64,000 nt of DNA, taken from Paenibacillus assamensis DSM 18201. GTDB lineage: Bacteria; Bacillota; Bacilli; Paenibacillales; Paenibacillaceae. Made by a program: the position numbers and the translations under genes. The notes beneath the pieces are model-generated. The model did no database searches, was not told the DNA's origin, and was given only the letters and a program-made list of their open reading frames with translations. Position 1 is the stretch's first letter. Each line of letters begins with the position of its first letter. Below are positions 18,518-27,164 of this stretch, one piece after another. The DNA is taken from assembly GCF_000422445.1 (NCBI RefSeq), contig NZ_KE383837.1, forward strand, positions 558,001 through 622,000. The letters are read 5' to 3'.

Positions 18518-19180
18518 TTACATTGACGGCTTTGGATTAGAGCGGAACCAAATCCCAAGTACCAAGACTAACAACGTCAATGCCCACGGAAGCGTTCCTT
18601 TAATCCCCTCCCAAGCCGGCAGCCATAGCAGCAGTCTTTCATCAGATGCCATCATCTTACCAGCTGTATACCCTAATATACCTGCTCCTGCATAAACAAG
18701 AAGCGGAAATGTCTCCAACCACCGGCTAACGAGTGCACTGCCCCATACGACAATTGGAATGCTTAATGCAATACCAATGACTAGATATGGAAAATGTCCT
18801 TCCGATATAGCCGCAATGGCAAGTACATTATCCAGGCTCATAATTACATCTGCGGTTAAGATGGTACCAACGGCGCTCCTTAAACTGGTCGTATTCCGTT
18901 CAGAAACAGCATGACTATTCCCATTTCCAAGCAATTGAATGGCAATGACGAATAGCAAAACTCCTCCTACCGCTTGCAGCAAAGGAATGTCCATTAACCA
19001 CAGCGCAACCACTGTCAATAAAATTCGGAGTATGACTGCTCCAGCAGCACCCCACCAGATCGCTACTTTTCGCTGTGCCTCAGGGAGATGCTGCGTCGAC
19101 ATCGCGATTACAACTGCATTATCTCCACTAAGTACCATATTAATTAATAAGATCTCGATTAAAATCCATAATGAATCCAA
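18518..19180 (-). CDS. TerC-family integral membrane protein (YjbE-like, probable manganese exporter)
   Basis: A 220-residue, seven-helix protein of the TerC family. Visible markers are the first-helix acidic pattern LSGDNAVVIAM and the fourth-helix IMSLDNVLAIAAI, the paired Asp-Asn motifs thought to bind metal. Short homologues of this size (YjbE/YkoY) export manganese, sometimes supporting metalation of secreted enzymes. No yybP-ykoY-type manganese riboswitch fits in the 69 bases between its start and thiI. Metal specificity is by family only. Confidence 0.85.
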   Translation of the reverse strand: MDSLWILIEILLINMVLSGDNAVVIAMSTQHLPEAQRKVAIWWGAAGAVILRILLTVVALWLMDIPLLQAVGGVLLFVIAIQLLGNGNSHAVSERNTTSLRSAVGTILTADVIMSLDNVLAIAAISEGHFPYLVIGIALSIPIVVWGSALVSRWLETFPLLVYAGAGILGYTAGKMMASDERLLLWLPAWEGIKGTLPWALTLLVLVLGIWFRSNPKPSM

Positions 19181-19249
19181 TGTGGTCCCCTCCCTTGTTG
19201 TACAGTTGTATGTTGTACAAGCTGGAGGTATGACACTATATGACCATTA

Positions 19250-20554
19250 TTAGAACCAATCCCCAATCGATTGATCTTTTTTGTTGTTCGTAACGTTCAA
19301 CTCAGCAGGTACAGATGAAGCTTCAAGCTTACTTTCTGCATCGTTCTCAGAAATTGTCTGTGTGCCTGCTCCACCGCGAATAGCACGAAGTACTACCGTA
19401 TCTGTCTCTTCTACAGCCTTATCAATCAATTCGTCCAGTTCCGGTATCGATGCTTCAACTCGCTCCAGCACTTTCAAGTTCGGATTCGTAGCTGGAGATT
19501 TTGGAACAAATAGTGTACAGCAATCCTCATATGGCAAAATAGAAAGCTCGAATGTGCCAATCCCTTGTGCAATTCGCACAATCTCTTCTTTATCCATCGT
19601 GACAAGTGGTCGAAGCAGCGGCAAATCCGTTGCTCGTCCGATCACGTTCATGCTGCCCAACGTTTGGCTCGCCACTTGACCCAGGCTGTCGCCCGACACG
19701 ATAGCAAGCGCCTTATGCTTATCAGCCAGCTTCGTCGTAATGCGCAAAAATGCGCGGCGCATCAACGTAATAAGTACGTTTTCAGCATTCGCTTGATGCA
19801 GGCGTGTTTGAATGTCTGTAAAAGGCACCATGTGAATCTTTACTCTGCCCGCATAATTAGCCAACACTTGTGCCAAATCAAGCACCTTTTGTTGGGCACG
19901 TTCGCTTGTGAACGGGTAGCTATGGAAGTGCACCGCTTCAATTTCCAATCCTCGGCGCAATGCCATATATCCCGCTACAGGGCTGTCGATACCGCCAGAC
20001 AGCAGCAGCATTGCTTTACCGTTCGTGCCATATGGGAATCCGCCTACCGCTGGAACTACATTAGAATAGATATACGTATTCTCTTCACGCACTTCAACAG
20101 TTACCTTAAATTCTGGATTACGTACATCTACCGATAACTGTTCGAATTCACGCAATAACGGTGCTCCTACCAAATGATTCAATTCTTGAGAAGTATGAGG
20201 AAATCCCTTCCAAGCTCTGCGACCGACAACTTTGAATTTCGTCCCCGGCTGCGGATCATATTCACGCACCATCGCTAATGCCGTGTCTATAATCGGCTCA
20301 AGGACAGACGGTGCTACTTTTACTGGACTAATGGATACGATACCAAATACATGACGCAATACCGCGATGAGAGGCTCAACTTCCTCTCCATTCAGTTCAA
20401 CGTATAGTCTGCCGTATTCTCTAATAAGCTTAGCTTTCTCAAATGGCTTCAGTACTTCTTTAACATGCCGATAAGCAGCCTTTTCAAATTTATTTCGATT
20501 GCGTCCCTTAATCGTAATTTCCCCGAAACGCAGCAGTAACATATCATAAATCAT
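19250..20554 (-). CDS. thiI: tRNA 4-thiouridine synthase ThiI
   Basis: Adenylates U8 of tRNA and transfers sulfur to make 4-thiouridine; in some bacteria it also serves thiamine synthesis. The 434-residue protein has an N-terminal ferredoxin-like/THUMP region and a PP-loop ATPase with SGGIDSP near residue 185. There is no C-terminal rhodanese domain, as usual for bacilli, where the sulfur comes directly from a dedicated cysteine desulfurase. That partner is encoded just upstream, 10 bases away. The last 50 residues are a variable polar tail. Confidence 0.95.
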   Translation of the reverse strand: MIYDMLLLRFGEITIKGRNRNKFEKAAYRHVKEVLKPFEKAKLIREYGRLYVELNGEEVEPLIAVLRHVFGIVSISPVKVAPSVLEPIIDTALAMVREYDPQPGTKFKVVGRRAWKGFPHTSQELNHLVGAPLLREFEQLSVDVRNPEFKVTVEVREENTYIYSNVVPAVGGFPYGTNGKAMLLLSGGIDSPVAGYMALRRGLEIEAVHFHSYPFTSERAQQKVLDLAQVLANYAGRVKIHMVPFTDIQTRLHQANAENVLITLMRRAFLRITTKLADKHKALAIVSGDSLGQVASQTLGSMNVIGRATDLPLLRPLVTMDKEEIVRIAQGIGTFELSILPYEDCCTLFVPKSPATNPNLKVLERVEASIPELDELIDKAVEETDTVVLRAIRGGAGTQTISENDAESKLEASSVPAELNVTNNKKDQSIGDWF

Positions 20555-20564
20555 TGCTTATAAC

Positions 20565-21749
20565 CTACCTTTCCCGCTGTACAAGCGGCTTCAACCGTTT
20601 AACTGTTGCCTTTAACGCACTGCCAATCCGATCAATTTGTTCTATCGTCATAGATGCATCCATACTTATTCGCAGGCCGCTCGCTGCGATACGTTCATTT
20701 TGTGTCTGTGCCAGCAGCACTCGGCTTGGCTTATGAAGCTTAGAAGAACAAGCTGACTGTGTGGACAGTACAACCCCATGTTCCTCCATTGCATGAACAG
20801 CTACTTCTGCCTTCATTCCAGGGAAAGATGCATTTATAATATGTGGAGCCCCGAATGGATAAGCAGGGCTGTTCAGCACCAGCTCAGGTATTTCTCCGAT
20901 GTACTTCAGCATACGTTCATTTAGTACAAGCAGACTCTCTTCAGCTTTGGCTTGTGCTTCAACCGCCATACGTACCGCCTTGGACATAGCCAATATCCCA
21001 GGAACATTAGTTGTGCCTGCGCGCAAGCCGAACTCTTGTGTACCTCCATGGATAAGCGGTGTCAGTTTCAAGCTGCCACGCTTAATAAGGATTCCCATCC
21101 CTTTAGGGCCGTGGATTTTATGTCCGGATAAGCTGTACAGATGGGCATTCCAATCTGCCAGCTCTACAGGCAGCTTTCCTAACCCCTGTACCCCATCCAC
21201 ATGAAAGACAAGCTTAGGATAGCGAGCAACCAATTGGCCAATTTCGCGCAAAGGCTGCACGGCTCCCGTTTCGTTATTCACATGCATCACACTGAGCAGC
21301 ACGGTATGAGGCTTAATCAGCTGTTCCAACTGCTTCAGATCAACCCTACCGTCGTGATCAACAGGTGCGATGCTCACTTCTACACCTTCACGCTTCAATT
21401 GCTCATAACAAGCAAATACGGATGGATGCTCAATGGCAGATACAATCGCATGAATAGGGTTGCCCGCCGTTGTTAGACGCATAGCCTCACGAATGACACC
21501 GAAAACAGCCATATTGTTGCTTTCCGTTGCCCCTGATGTAAATATCACTTCTTGTGGCTGAACAAGTAGAGCATGCGCCACGACACTACGTGCGCGCAGC
21601 ACTAATTGATCAGCTTGTCCGCCTAACTCATGTATAGAAGATGGATTCGCGTAAATACGCTCCATCACTTCTGTCATCGTACGAATGACTTCAGGATGAG
21701 GAGGGGTTGATGCGCTATAATCCGCATAAATGATGTCGTTTGCTTTCAT
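20565..21749 (-). CDS. Cysteine desulfurase, NifS/IscS-like, partner of ThiI
   Basis: PLP enzyme that takes sulfur from cysteine as a persulfide. The 394-residue protein shows YADYSASTPPHPEV at the N-terminus, ATESNN near residue 75, the PLP-lysine block SGHKIHGPKG near 210 and a catalytic-loop Cys in TQSACSSKLH near 330. ATG at 21749 follows AGGAGG; the frame extends upstream but without a site. The 10-base gap to thiI means co-transcription, the arrangement of the nifZ-thiI pair in B. subtilis, so it most likely serves tRNA thiolation rather than Fe-S assembly. Confidence 0.92.
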   Translation of the reverse strand: MKANDIIYADYSASTPPHPEVIRTMTEVMERIYANPSSIHELGGQADQLVLRARSVVAHALLVQPQEVIFTSGATESNNMAVFGVIREAMRLTTAGNPIHAIVSAIEHPSVFACYEQLKREGVEVSIAPVDHDGRVDLKQLEQLIKPHTVLLSVMHVNNETGAVQPLREIGQLVARYPKLVFHVDGVQGLGKLPVELADWNAHLYSLSGHKIHGPKGMGILIKRGSLKLTPLIHGGTQEFGLRAGTTNVPGILAMSKAVRMAVEAQAKAEESLLVLNERMLKYIGEIPELVLNSPAYPFGAPHIINASFPGMKAEVAVHAMEEHGVVLSTQSACSSKLHKPSRVLLAQTQNERIAASGLRISMDASMTIEQIDRIGSALKATVKRLKPLVQRER

Positions 21750-21909
21750 ATCCTCCTGACTCCTCCTTTTCACAACAAAAAAGATCAAAACGGCCTGTTT
21801 CGAATACCGTTGTTGATCCCAGCCTAGTACTAGAACGTTCCTAGAACAGTATTTATTGTACACGTATTCACGTTATTTCACCATCTTTTTATCCCCTGCA
21901 CTTATGACA

Positions 21910-21940
21910 AAAGGAGCAGCAGTACGCACCTGCTAGCTCC
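21910..21940 (-). terminator. Terminator after the 114-residue membrane protein gene
   Basis: Stem GGAGC-AG-CAG with CTG-CTA-GCTCC around a 7-base loop, followed on the minus strand by TTTT. Confidence 0.6.
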
Positions 21941-21970
21941 TTCAGCCTTTGTTGCTCTGTATTGTAGAAG

Positions 21971-22315
21971 TCAAGGAAAAAATAAAAAATGAATCAAAAT
22001 TGCCGCTGCACCAATAATCATAGCAGTTGCCCCTGCTGAACGACTTCCTTGATAAATGGACATAAAGCCGAGTGCAATGCTCGTTAATCCTAAAATGTAT
22101 GGAAACATGAAGATCGAAGCGATCGCAAAGCCAATCGCAGTATATCCAAGTCCACTTGGTACATCAACTTCCCGCTTCTCGTCAGCAGCATTTAAATGAT
22201 GTGCTTCATTTCCCGTAAGCTCATAAGCGCTCTCGATATGGTACTCCCGCTGATCTTGCATTTGGTTCCGGGTGCGATTCCGCTTCAAACGACGGTCTTG
22301 CTTTTTATGAGACAT
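21971..22315 (-). CDS. Small membrane protein with charged N-terminus, hypothetical
   Basis: A 114-residue protein. Residues 1-50 are hydrophilic and strongly charged (Lys/Arg then Glu/Asp/His); residues about 55-112 form two membrane helices with the motif LGYTAIGFAIAS and a GSRS turn, resembling DUF4190-type membrane units. No enzymatic motif. It starts 19 bases after the DUF1540 gene, so the two probably share a transcript closed by the hairpin at 21.9 kb. Function unknown. Confidence 0.65.
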   Translation of the reverse strand: MSHKKQDRRLKRNRTRNQMQDQREYHIESAYELTGNEAHHLNAADEKREVDVPSGLGYTAIGFAIASIFMFPYILGLTSIALGFMSIYQGSRSAGATAMIIGAAAILIHFLFFP

Positions 22316-22334
22316 AGTCAGCTCCCCTTTGCAA

Positions 22335-22553
22335 TTAGGAAGTTTTCGGTTTGAACGTCAGACAGCAAGTCACTGAAGACTCTGAGGCATGATCTTGATG
22401 CAATACACCTAATTCATCTGCGTACTCCTCTTTGGAGCTCTTGTGACTATGCGCATCAATATCAATCTGAATGGAATCTGCCCTACACATATTCCCATCA
22501 CCCCAGAATGTACAGTTAGCTACCGTACATCTAACCATCGGTTGAATTGACAT
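22335..22553 (-). CDS. DUF1540 cysteine-containing small protein
   Basis: A 72-residue protein with the DUF1540 pattern: V-x-C-T-V-A-N-C-x-F-W with Cys at 9 and 14, C-R-A-D near 23, and a C-terminal pair (Cys 62 and 63 region). The cysteines suggest zinc binding. GGAGGTG precedes the ATG. The family is common in spore formers and Clostridia, with no known role. First gene of a likely two-gene unit with the small membrane protein. Confidence 0.85.
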   Translation of the reverse strand: MSIQPMVRCTVANCTFWGDGNMCRADSIQIDIDAHSHKSSKEEYADELGVLHQDHASESSVTCCLTFKPKTS

Positions 22554-22633
22554 GTAACTACACCTCCACTAACAGGTTGTCCGTCACGTAAGGGGCATAC
22601 TCACCTAACAAGCTGGTAGTTGTTATCGCGCAT

Positions 22634-22673
22634 AAAAAAAGAACGTACCGAGACATAAAGTTCGGACGTTCTT
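22634..22673 (-). terminator. Terminator after ypuI
   Basis: Stem AAGAACGT (22639-22646) with ACGTTCTT (22666-22673), plus an inner CCGA/TTCGG pairing. Seven T follow on the minus strand. It separates ypuI from the DUF1540 gene. Confidence 0.85.
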
Positions 22674-22686
22674 GGTTACATCTATA

Positions 22687-23184
22687 TTATTTATTGCTTT
22701 GCATTTTACGCTGTGTCAAATAGTCATTCTCATAATAAGCTAGCTCATCGCGAAGTTCTTCGAACATTTTCGTAATATTCAAAATAATATCACTCGCTAC
22801 ACGAATCGGCTTCTTACGGAATCGAATCGCTTCTTGCCCAGTATATGCATAACGACCATCTTCCGAGTAGCATTCATTTTTCGGATAAAAGAATGCGTTC
22901 ACGACATGATGGTATACCTCATACAAGGAACGTTCTGCAAAGTTCACATCAAAGTTCGCACGACGAAGTGTAACACCCAGCTTCTCATAGCTTACTTCTG
23001 AGAACACGAGCAAATGGCGTAGATCAGACAAAAATCCTTTGTAAAAGCTAGCGATTTCCTCATCTTGCTCGCTGCCTACCAGCTCCTGCAAACTGTACGT
23101 ATTTAAAAATGGCTCCACTTGATCGATAACGGACTTCAGCTTCTCTCTAGACGCTTCACACAGCTGCTTAACATTAGCTGGCAT
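22687..23184 (-). CDS. ypuI: YpuI/DUF3907 family protein
   Basis: A 165-residue soluble, mostly helical protein. Family hallmarks are SYEKLGVTLRRANFDVNFAE, FFYPKNECYSEDGRY and EAIRFRKKPIR, all close to B. subtilis YpuI. No enzymatic function is known. Start follows AGGGGGAG. Transcribed divergently from the secreted subtilase; the 215-base gap between them should hold both promoters. Confidence 0.88.
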   Translation of the reverse strand: MPANVKQLCEASREKLKSVIDQVEPFLNTYSLQELVGSEQDEEIASFYKGFLSDLRHLLVFSEVSYEKLGVTLRRANFDVNFAERSLYEVYHHVVNAFFYPKNECYSEDGRYAYTGQEAIRFRKKPIRVASDIILNITKMFEELRDELAYYENDYLTQRKMQSNK

Positions 23185-23399
23185 GGAATGCTCCCCCTTA
23201 ACTTGGCCCTATCGCTTAGACGATGTTAGGTACTATTTATAATGAGACCACACTACCCACATCCTACCACATCCCAAGCGGAAAAGGTACACCTTTCCAC
23301 CTTTTTAGGCAAGAAGAATAAAAAGACCCAACAACTCTCAAGCTATGACAGATGCAACAACGTCGACGGACGACTTGAATTATTTATGGAGGGATTACC

Positions 23400-25358
23400 A
23401 TGCGTCGTGGCACAGCACTTGGCTTGTCTCTGTTGGGAGCAACCATTGTCGTCGTTCCTTTACTTTGGAACATGTCTAGCAACCAGCAGCCAGCCCGATA
23501 TCAATCTGCTTCTCAAGAGAAGCACTACAAGCTCAACACCGTACATCAAGACATGAAAGTTACAGAACGATTGCTGTCAACGGATACGAAACAAGCCATG
23601 AATCGAGCACTTAGCCAGTGGCCGTCCAAAGATCAAAACCATATAAAAGTGAAGATGGATCGCTTCAGAGCAAAAAATCCACACTTCGTTTACACAAGTT
23701 GGGTTAATCAATCGGCTGGAGCTCATGTGCGCAGCGGTTCTATACCTGAAACAAGCAAACATGATGGCAAATCAACGAAAGAACAGCTTGTAAGCTACGT
23801 ACGCAAAGCAGAAACATCTGTTACAAACAAACAACCGTATCGCTCGCCTGAGATCATGCTCAATGGCAAACAATATGTCGTGGAAGGCCATCCAAGCCCT
23901 GCAACAAACGGTGGCATCGTTACCGTTGTTAGCCAGCATGTTGTTTATCAAGTGCATAATCATCAGCAGCGCAATCTGCGCGTAGTCCCTTATCCTCCTG
24001 AGCATAAATATCGGGTTAAATCCGTAGATACGAATACGAAAAAAGATGTGAATGTCGCAGATGGCGAAGACAATCAAGGTACAAGTCACTATTACACAGA
24101 CGAAATCGTCGTACGCTTCAGACAGCAGCCTACAGAGCAGCAACTACAGCGTATACGGGATGATATACGTGCTACAGCCGTGAAAAAAGTAGGCAATGCC
24201 TACGTCTTCCAATCCAAATGGATGGAGACAGAGCGACTGCAGCAATACTTTGCTTCTTATAACCCGATCTATGTAGAGCCACATTACTTATATTTGACGA
24301 ATGATCTGAAACGAAGCGATGGGACACCGACAAGCCTACATGCGACACCGTTACGTGATCGTTTCGGAAGAGACAACCGACTTAACCAAGCTCCTAGAGC
24401 AATTAACACGACAGAAGACGAACCAAATGACGTGCTATATCGTCCTTATCAGTGGAATTTGCCATTGATTAAGACAAACAATGGCTGGTCCCTAACAAAA
24501 GGTCGCGAAGATGTTATCGTTGCTGTCGTTGATACTGGTGTGGACCTGAAGCATAGTGATTTGAAAGACAAGCTGCTGCCTGGCTATAATGCGATTAATC
24601 GTAATGCACAGCCGCAAGATGATGTCGGACATGGCAGCCATGTAGCAGGCATTATCGGAGCCTCTGTGAATAATGAGGAAGGTATCGCTGGCATGACGTG
24701 GTACAATAAAATACTGCCTGTCAAAGTACTCGATAGCTCAGGTTCTGGTACATCGTACTCAGTAGCGGAAGGAATTATTTGGGCAACCGATAATGGAGCA
24801 AAAGTTATTAACCTTAGTCTGGGCAATTATGTCGATGGAGCATTGCTGCATGATGCTGTGCGCTACGCTCATGAAAGAGATGTTGTCCTTATCGCAGCAA
24901 CAGGTAATGACAATACGAGTCAGCCCGGTTATCCTGCAGCTTACCCTGAAGTGTTCGCCGTATCCGCTACGGATTCCAACACTGGGAAAGCATCGTATTC
25001 CAACTACGGCAACTATGTAGATGTCGTAGCACCTGGTACATCTATCGCTAGTTCATATACGAACAATCAATATGCTGCTTTGTCAGGAACATCGATGGCT
25101 AGCCCCCACGTAGCTGCATTGGCTGCCTTGATACGCTCCGTTAATCCTAGCTTAAAAAATACCGAGGTCTATGACATTATGCGCCAGACGGTGAACGACT
25201 TAGGTACTAAAGGGAAGGATAATTATTATGGCCACGGACAAATTGATGTAGAGCGCGCACTTCTCCTTGCAAATCAAAGTACACACTCCTTGTCATTGTA
25301 TCCTCAAAATGTACAACGTGAATTGAAGCGGACTGCTTCTGAGTTTGATAAGCAATGA
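23400..25358 (+). CDS. Secreted subtilisin-like serine protease (S8) with long propeptide
   Basis: A 652-residue exported protease. A signal peptide or anchor lies at about 1-25. Residues about 30-340 are an extended pro-region; its second half (YTDEIVVRF, then QLQRIRDDI) matches the fervidolysin-type inhibitor domain. The S8 catalytic domain contains Asp378 (VVDTGVD), His411 (GHGSHVAG) and Ser565 (GTSMASPH), with the oxyanion Asn in AATGND. All catalytic residues are present, so the enzyme should be active. ATG follows GGAGGG. A lone gene, probably for extracellular protein breakdown; the substrate is not inferable. Confidence 0.93.
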   Translation: MRRGTALGLSLLGATIVVVPLLWNMSSNQQPARYQSASQEKHYKLNTVHQDMKVTERLLSTDTKQAMNRALSQWPSKDQNHIKVKMDRFRAKNPHFVYTSWVNQSAGAHVRSGSIPETSKHDGKSTKEQLVSYVRKAETSVTNKQPYRSPEIMLNGKQYVVEGHPSPATNGGIVTVVSQHVVYQVHNHQQRNLRVVPYPPEHKYRVKSVDTNTKKDVNVADGEDNQGTSHYYTDEIVVRFRQQPTEQQLQRIRDDIRATAVKKVGNAYVFQSKWMETERLQQYFASYNPIYVEPHYLYLTNDLKRSDGTPTSLHATPLRDRFGRDNRLNQAPRAINTTEDEPNDVLYRPYQWNLPLIKTNNGWSLTKGREDVIVAVVDTGVDLKHSDLKDKLLPGYNAINRNAQPQDDVGHGSHVAGIIGASVNNEEGIAGMTWYNKILPVKVLDSSGSGTSYSVAEGIIWATDNGAKVINLSLGNYVDGALLHDAVRYAHERDVVLIAATGNDNTSQPGYPAAYPEVFAVSATDSNTGKASYSNYGNYVDVVAPGTSIASSYTNNQYAALSGTSMASPHVAALAALIRSVNPSLKNTEVYDIMRQTVNDLGTKGKDNYYGHGQIDVERALLLANQSTHSLSLYPQNVQRELKRTASEFDKQ

Positions 25359-25460
25359 TAGGAGCAACGTAATTTATAATTCTTAAATAGGGGTTATCCC
25401 AAAAAACTTTCAAGATTTTTCAAGCCCCACTATGAGTTGAATTTCGCCTATAAAAAGGAC

Positions 25461-25490
25461 CTCATCCTCCACTTCGCGGTGGAGGATGGG
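25461..25490 (+). terminator. Hairpin downstream of the subtilase
   Basis: Ten-base perfect stem (25463-25472 with 25479-25488) and a TTCGCG loop, followed by a T/G-rich tail. It lies 105 bases past the subtilase stop, so it may end that transcript. A long distance, so only moderate support. Confidence 0.5.
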
Positions 25491-25582
25491 GTTGTTTCGT
25501 TCATGAATTGGAATGTTCTCATTTCATGAGAACACTTTTGGAGCAACCTCTTACAAATCATAAGTTTTAGCTTGCTACTTTA

Positions 25583-26164
25583 CTAGTAGATCACTACATA
25601 TGTTGAATTAGTAACTTCATCTAATATCTGAATGGAGTAACTAGGTCTATTTGAATGTATCACGGGAGTTAATTTCTCTTCTTTTTCGCTATATCTATAG
25701 TAGCCGGCCTTCATATTGATTAATTCTTTTCTTCCAGAGGTATATATAATAACCTTATCCGACAAGTTTTTTATCATATCGCTCTTTATAAGGTTAGCAT
25801 ACATTCCCCAGAATTCCCTTGCTTCAACTAGTTGTTCATGGTGTGATATATGACTGTATTTACTCTTGAAAACTTGTAGTTCTTTATTAGGACATTGATA
25901 ACATTGTTTCACATATAGTTGCAATTCATTTTTCAAATCAATCACATCAAATTTGTAGTTATCAATCAAACCACCCTCAAGAGTTAACCTAAAATCTTGT
26001 AATCGAACATGTTCATCTAAAGCAAAATTCTCACTCAATTTTGCCCAAAATAAAGTTGAGTTATTATTTCGAAAAAGTTCTGCTTGCATCCCAGGCAGGT
26101 TATTATTAGAGCATCCAAATATAAAGACTAATAAAAATACAGCACAACATATTTTTCTGCTCAT
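25583..26164 (-). CDS. Hypothetical lipoprotein in AT-rich accessory patch
   Basis: A 193-residue putative lipoprotein: short basic N-terminus, hydrophobic core and a lipobox at IFGC, with the lipidated Cys near residue 18. The mature part is rich in Asn, Lys, Tyr and Ile, with a Cys pair (CYQCPNKE). No known domain recognised. Codon use is more AT-rich than its neighbours and no homologue is expected in the surrounding conserved gene order, so it was probably acquired recently. It lies downstream of a decayed frame that has its own terminator, so it may be the survivor of a small accessory cluster. Confidence 0.65.
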   Translation of the reverse strand: MSRKICCAVFLLVFIFGCSNNNLPGMQAELFRNNNSTLFWAKLSENFALDEHVRLQDFRLTLEGGLIDNYKFDVIDLKNELQLYVKQCYQCPNKELQVFKSKYSHISHHEQLVEAREFWGMYANLIKSDMIKNLSDKVIIYTSGRKELINMKAGYYRYSEKEEKLTPVIHSNRPSYSIQILDEVTNSTYVVIY

Positions 26165-26192
26165 AACAGCAGCCCCCCTCTACGAAAATAGA

Positions 26193-26220
26193 GAACTGCT
26201 TCTGCACGCAGAAGCAGTTC
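26193..26220 (-). terminator. Terminator hairpin after the decayed frame
   Basis: A 13-bp perfect stem (26193-26205 with 26208-26220), then TCTATTTTC on the minus strand. Placed just past the remnant's stop, so it looks like that gene's original terminator. Confidence 0.7.
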
Positions 26221-26232
26221 TATTCTTTTTAA

Positions 26233-26403
26233 CTAATAATCATATCTAACATCGATTTTTTGATATCCATAATAACTTAGTCCACCAAATTCCGCCAAGT
26301 AAACTGAATCTTTAGAATAACCGACAACGTTAAATGAATTTTTGTTATAGTAAACTAAACTGAAATAAAGTAAGTAAGTAGATTGTATTATTGAAATGTT
26401 GTG
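26233..26403 (-). pseudogene. C-terminal remnant of an unidentified gene
   Basis: An open frame of about 56 codons ending in TAG at 26233. It reads as protein-like sequence rich in Tyr (for instance VYLAEFGGLSYYGYQ) but has no start codon; TAA closes it on the upstream side at 26404-26406. A stem-loop terminator follows immediately, so it once ended a transcribed gene on the minus strand. The family is not recognised. The alternative is a chance frame in AT-rich DNA. Confidence 0.35.
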
Positions 26404-26566
26404 TTAGTTGAAGTGTTAGTTTTTCATTTGTAAAATCACAAAACTTGACTTAAAAGATGAGGATTTTTAACACAGAAGCAAAATATACAATTTGAACACA
26501 TTGTTTTAGAAAAAGTATCACCTCAAATCAAAAAATAATCAAGTAAAAGATAATAAGGACAAATAA

Positions 26567-26812
26567 TTGTCTGATTTTGTATTAAAACCAAGAGGGTTTA
26601 TACAAAAAGGAAGTTCCTACAACAAAAAAATTAGAAGCGTGAAAACAATCATTTTTAGAACTCCGCTGAAATCCAAGTAACTAAACCGTGATTTGATTCC
26701 AACAAGCATAAAATTCTCTTCAGCTATATCCGAATTTAAGTATAAGAATGGTCACAAAGCCTGTTTAAACACTATTATTAATGAACTCAACAATAGGATT
26801 AATAGGCTGTAG
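26567..26812 (+). pseudogene. Decayed frame, possible DUF4304-like remnant
   Basis: An 82-codon stretch on the plus strand interrupted by one in-frame TAA at 26678-26680 and ending in TAG at 26810-26812. The first part (LSDFVLKPRGFIQKGSSYNK) loosely resembles the start of DUF4304 proteins, which are often toxin-immunity neighbours. The second part ends in a helical NELNNRINRL. Low-confidence call made from sequence texture alone. Confidence 0.25.
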
Positions 26813-26985
26813 AATGCTCACGAGTAAGATCTTATATATTCCCATTTTTTCACTCATGAGGTTTCATGAGTGAAGTTAATTCCATAATAACTATGAAGAT
26901 GTTATCAAAGGAGTTAGCATACACATTTATTATAGCATGCTATACAGAGTATCAAAGAGCTTGCCACCGATGATCGGCATAACGA

Positions 26986-27022
26986 AAAAGACTCGGCTCA
27001 ATTTAACAGAGCCGAGTCTTTT
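26986..27022. terminator. Strong hairpin downstream of rnpB
   Basis: A 14-bp perfect stem (26986-26999 with 27009-27022) bounded by A and T runs on both sides. On the minus strand it is the first strong terminator past rnpB, about 140 bases downstream. Confidence 0.75.
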
Positions 27023-27164
27023 CTTTTTATATACTATCCACTTAACAGGGAGCAACTAACCCTTCAATGATTTAATTATTTCGAAACCATTTTTTCTTTT
27101 TTCTGAGCAGTTCATAATTTAATGTGTTTCATATGAATATAGCTTCATAATAAATGTGTTGTGC

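Larger units (their letters stand above)
26165..27160. other. About 1 kb AT-rich stretch without an intact gene
   Basis: No intact gene. It holds a C-terminal coding remnant on the minus strand (26233-26403) with its own hairpin, a broken plus-strand frame (26567-26812), an 11-bp inverted repeat (26849-26859 with 26864-26874) and a bidirectional-looking terminator at 26986-27022. No transposase motif or direct repeat was seen. The strongest reading is a decayed accessory patch between the subtilase and rnpB. Confidence 0.55.

Noticed and set aside
19181-19249. Possible manganese (yybP-ykoY) riboswitch ahead of the TerC-family gene
   Set aside because: Only 69 bases separate the gene from thiI and no conserved riboswitch core is visible; too short for the element.
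26849-26874. 11-bp inverted repeat as a possible insertion sequence end
   Set aside because: Only a single hairpin; no transposase, no partner repeat and no target duplication, so not an element.
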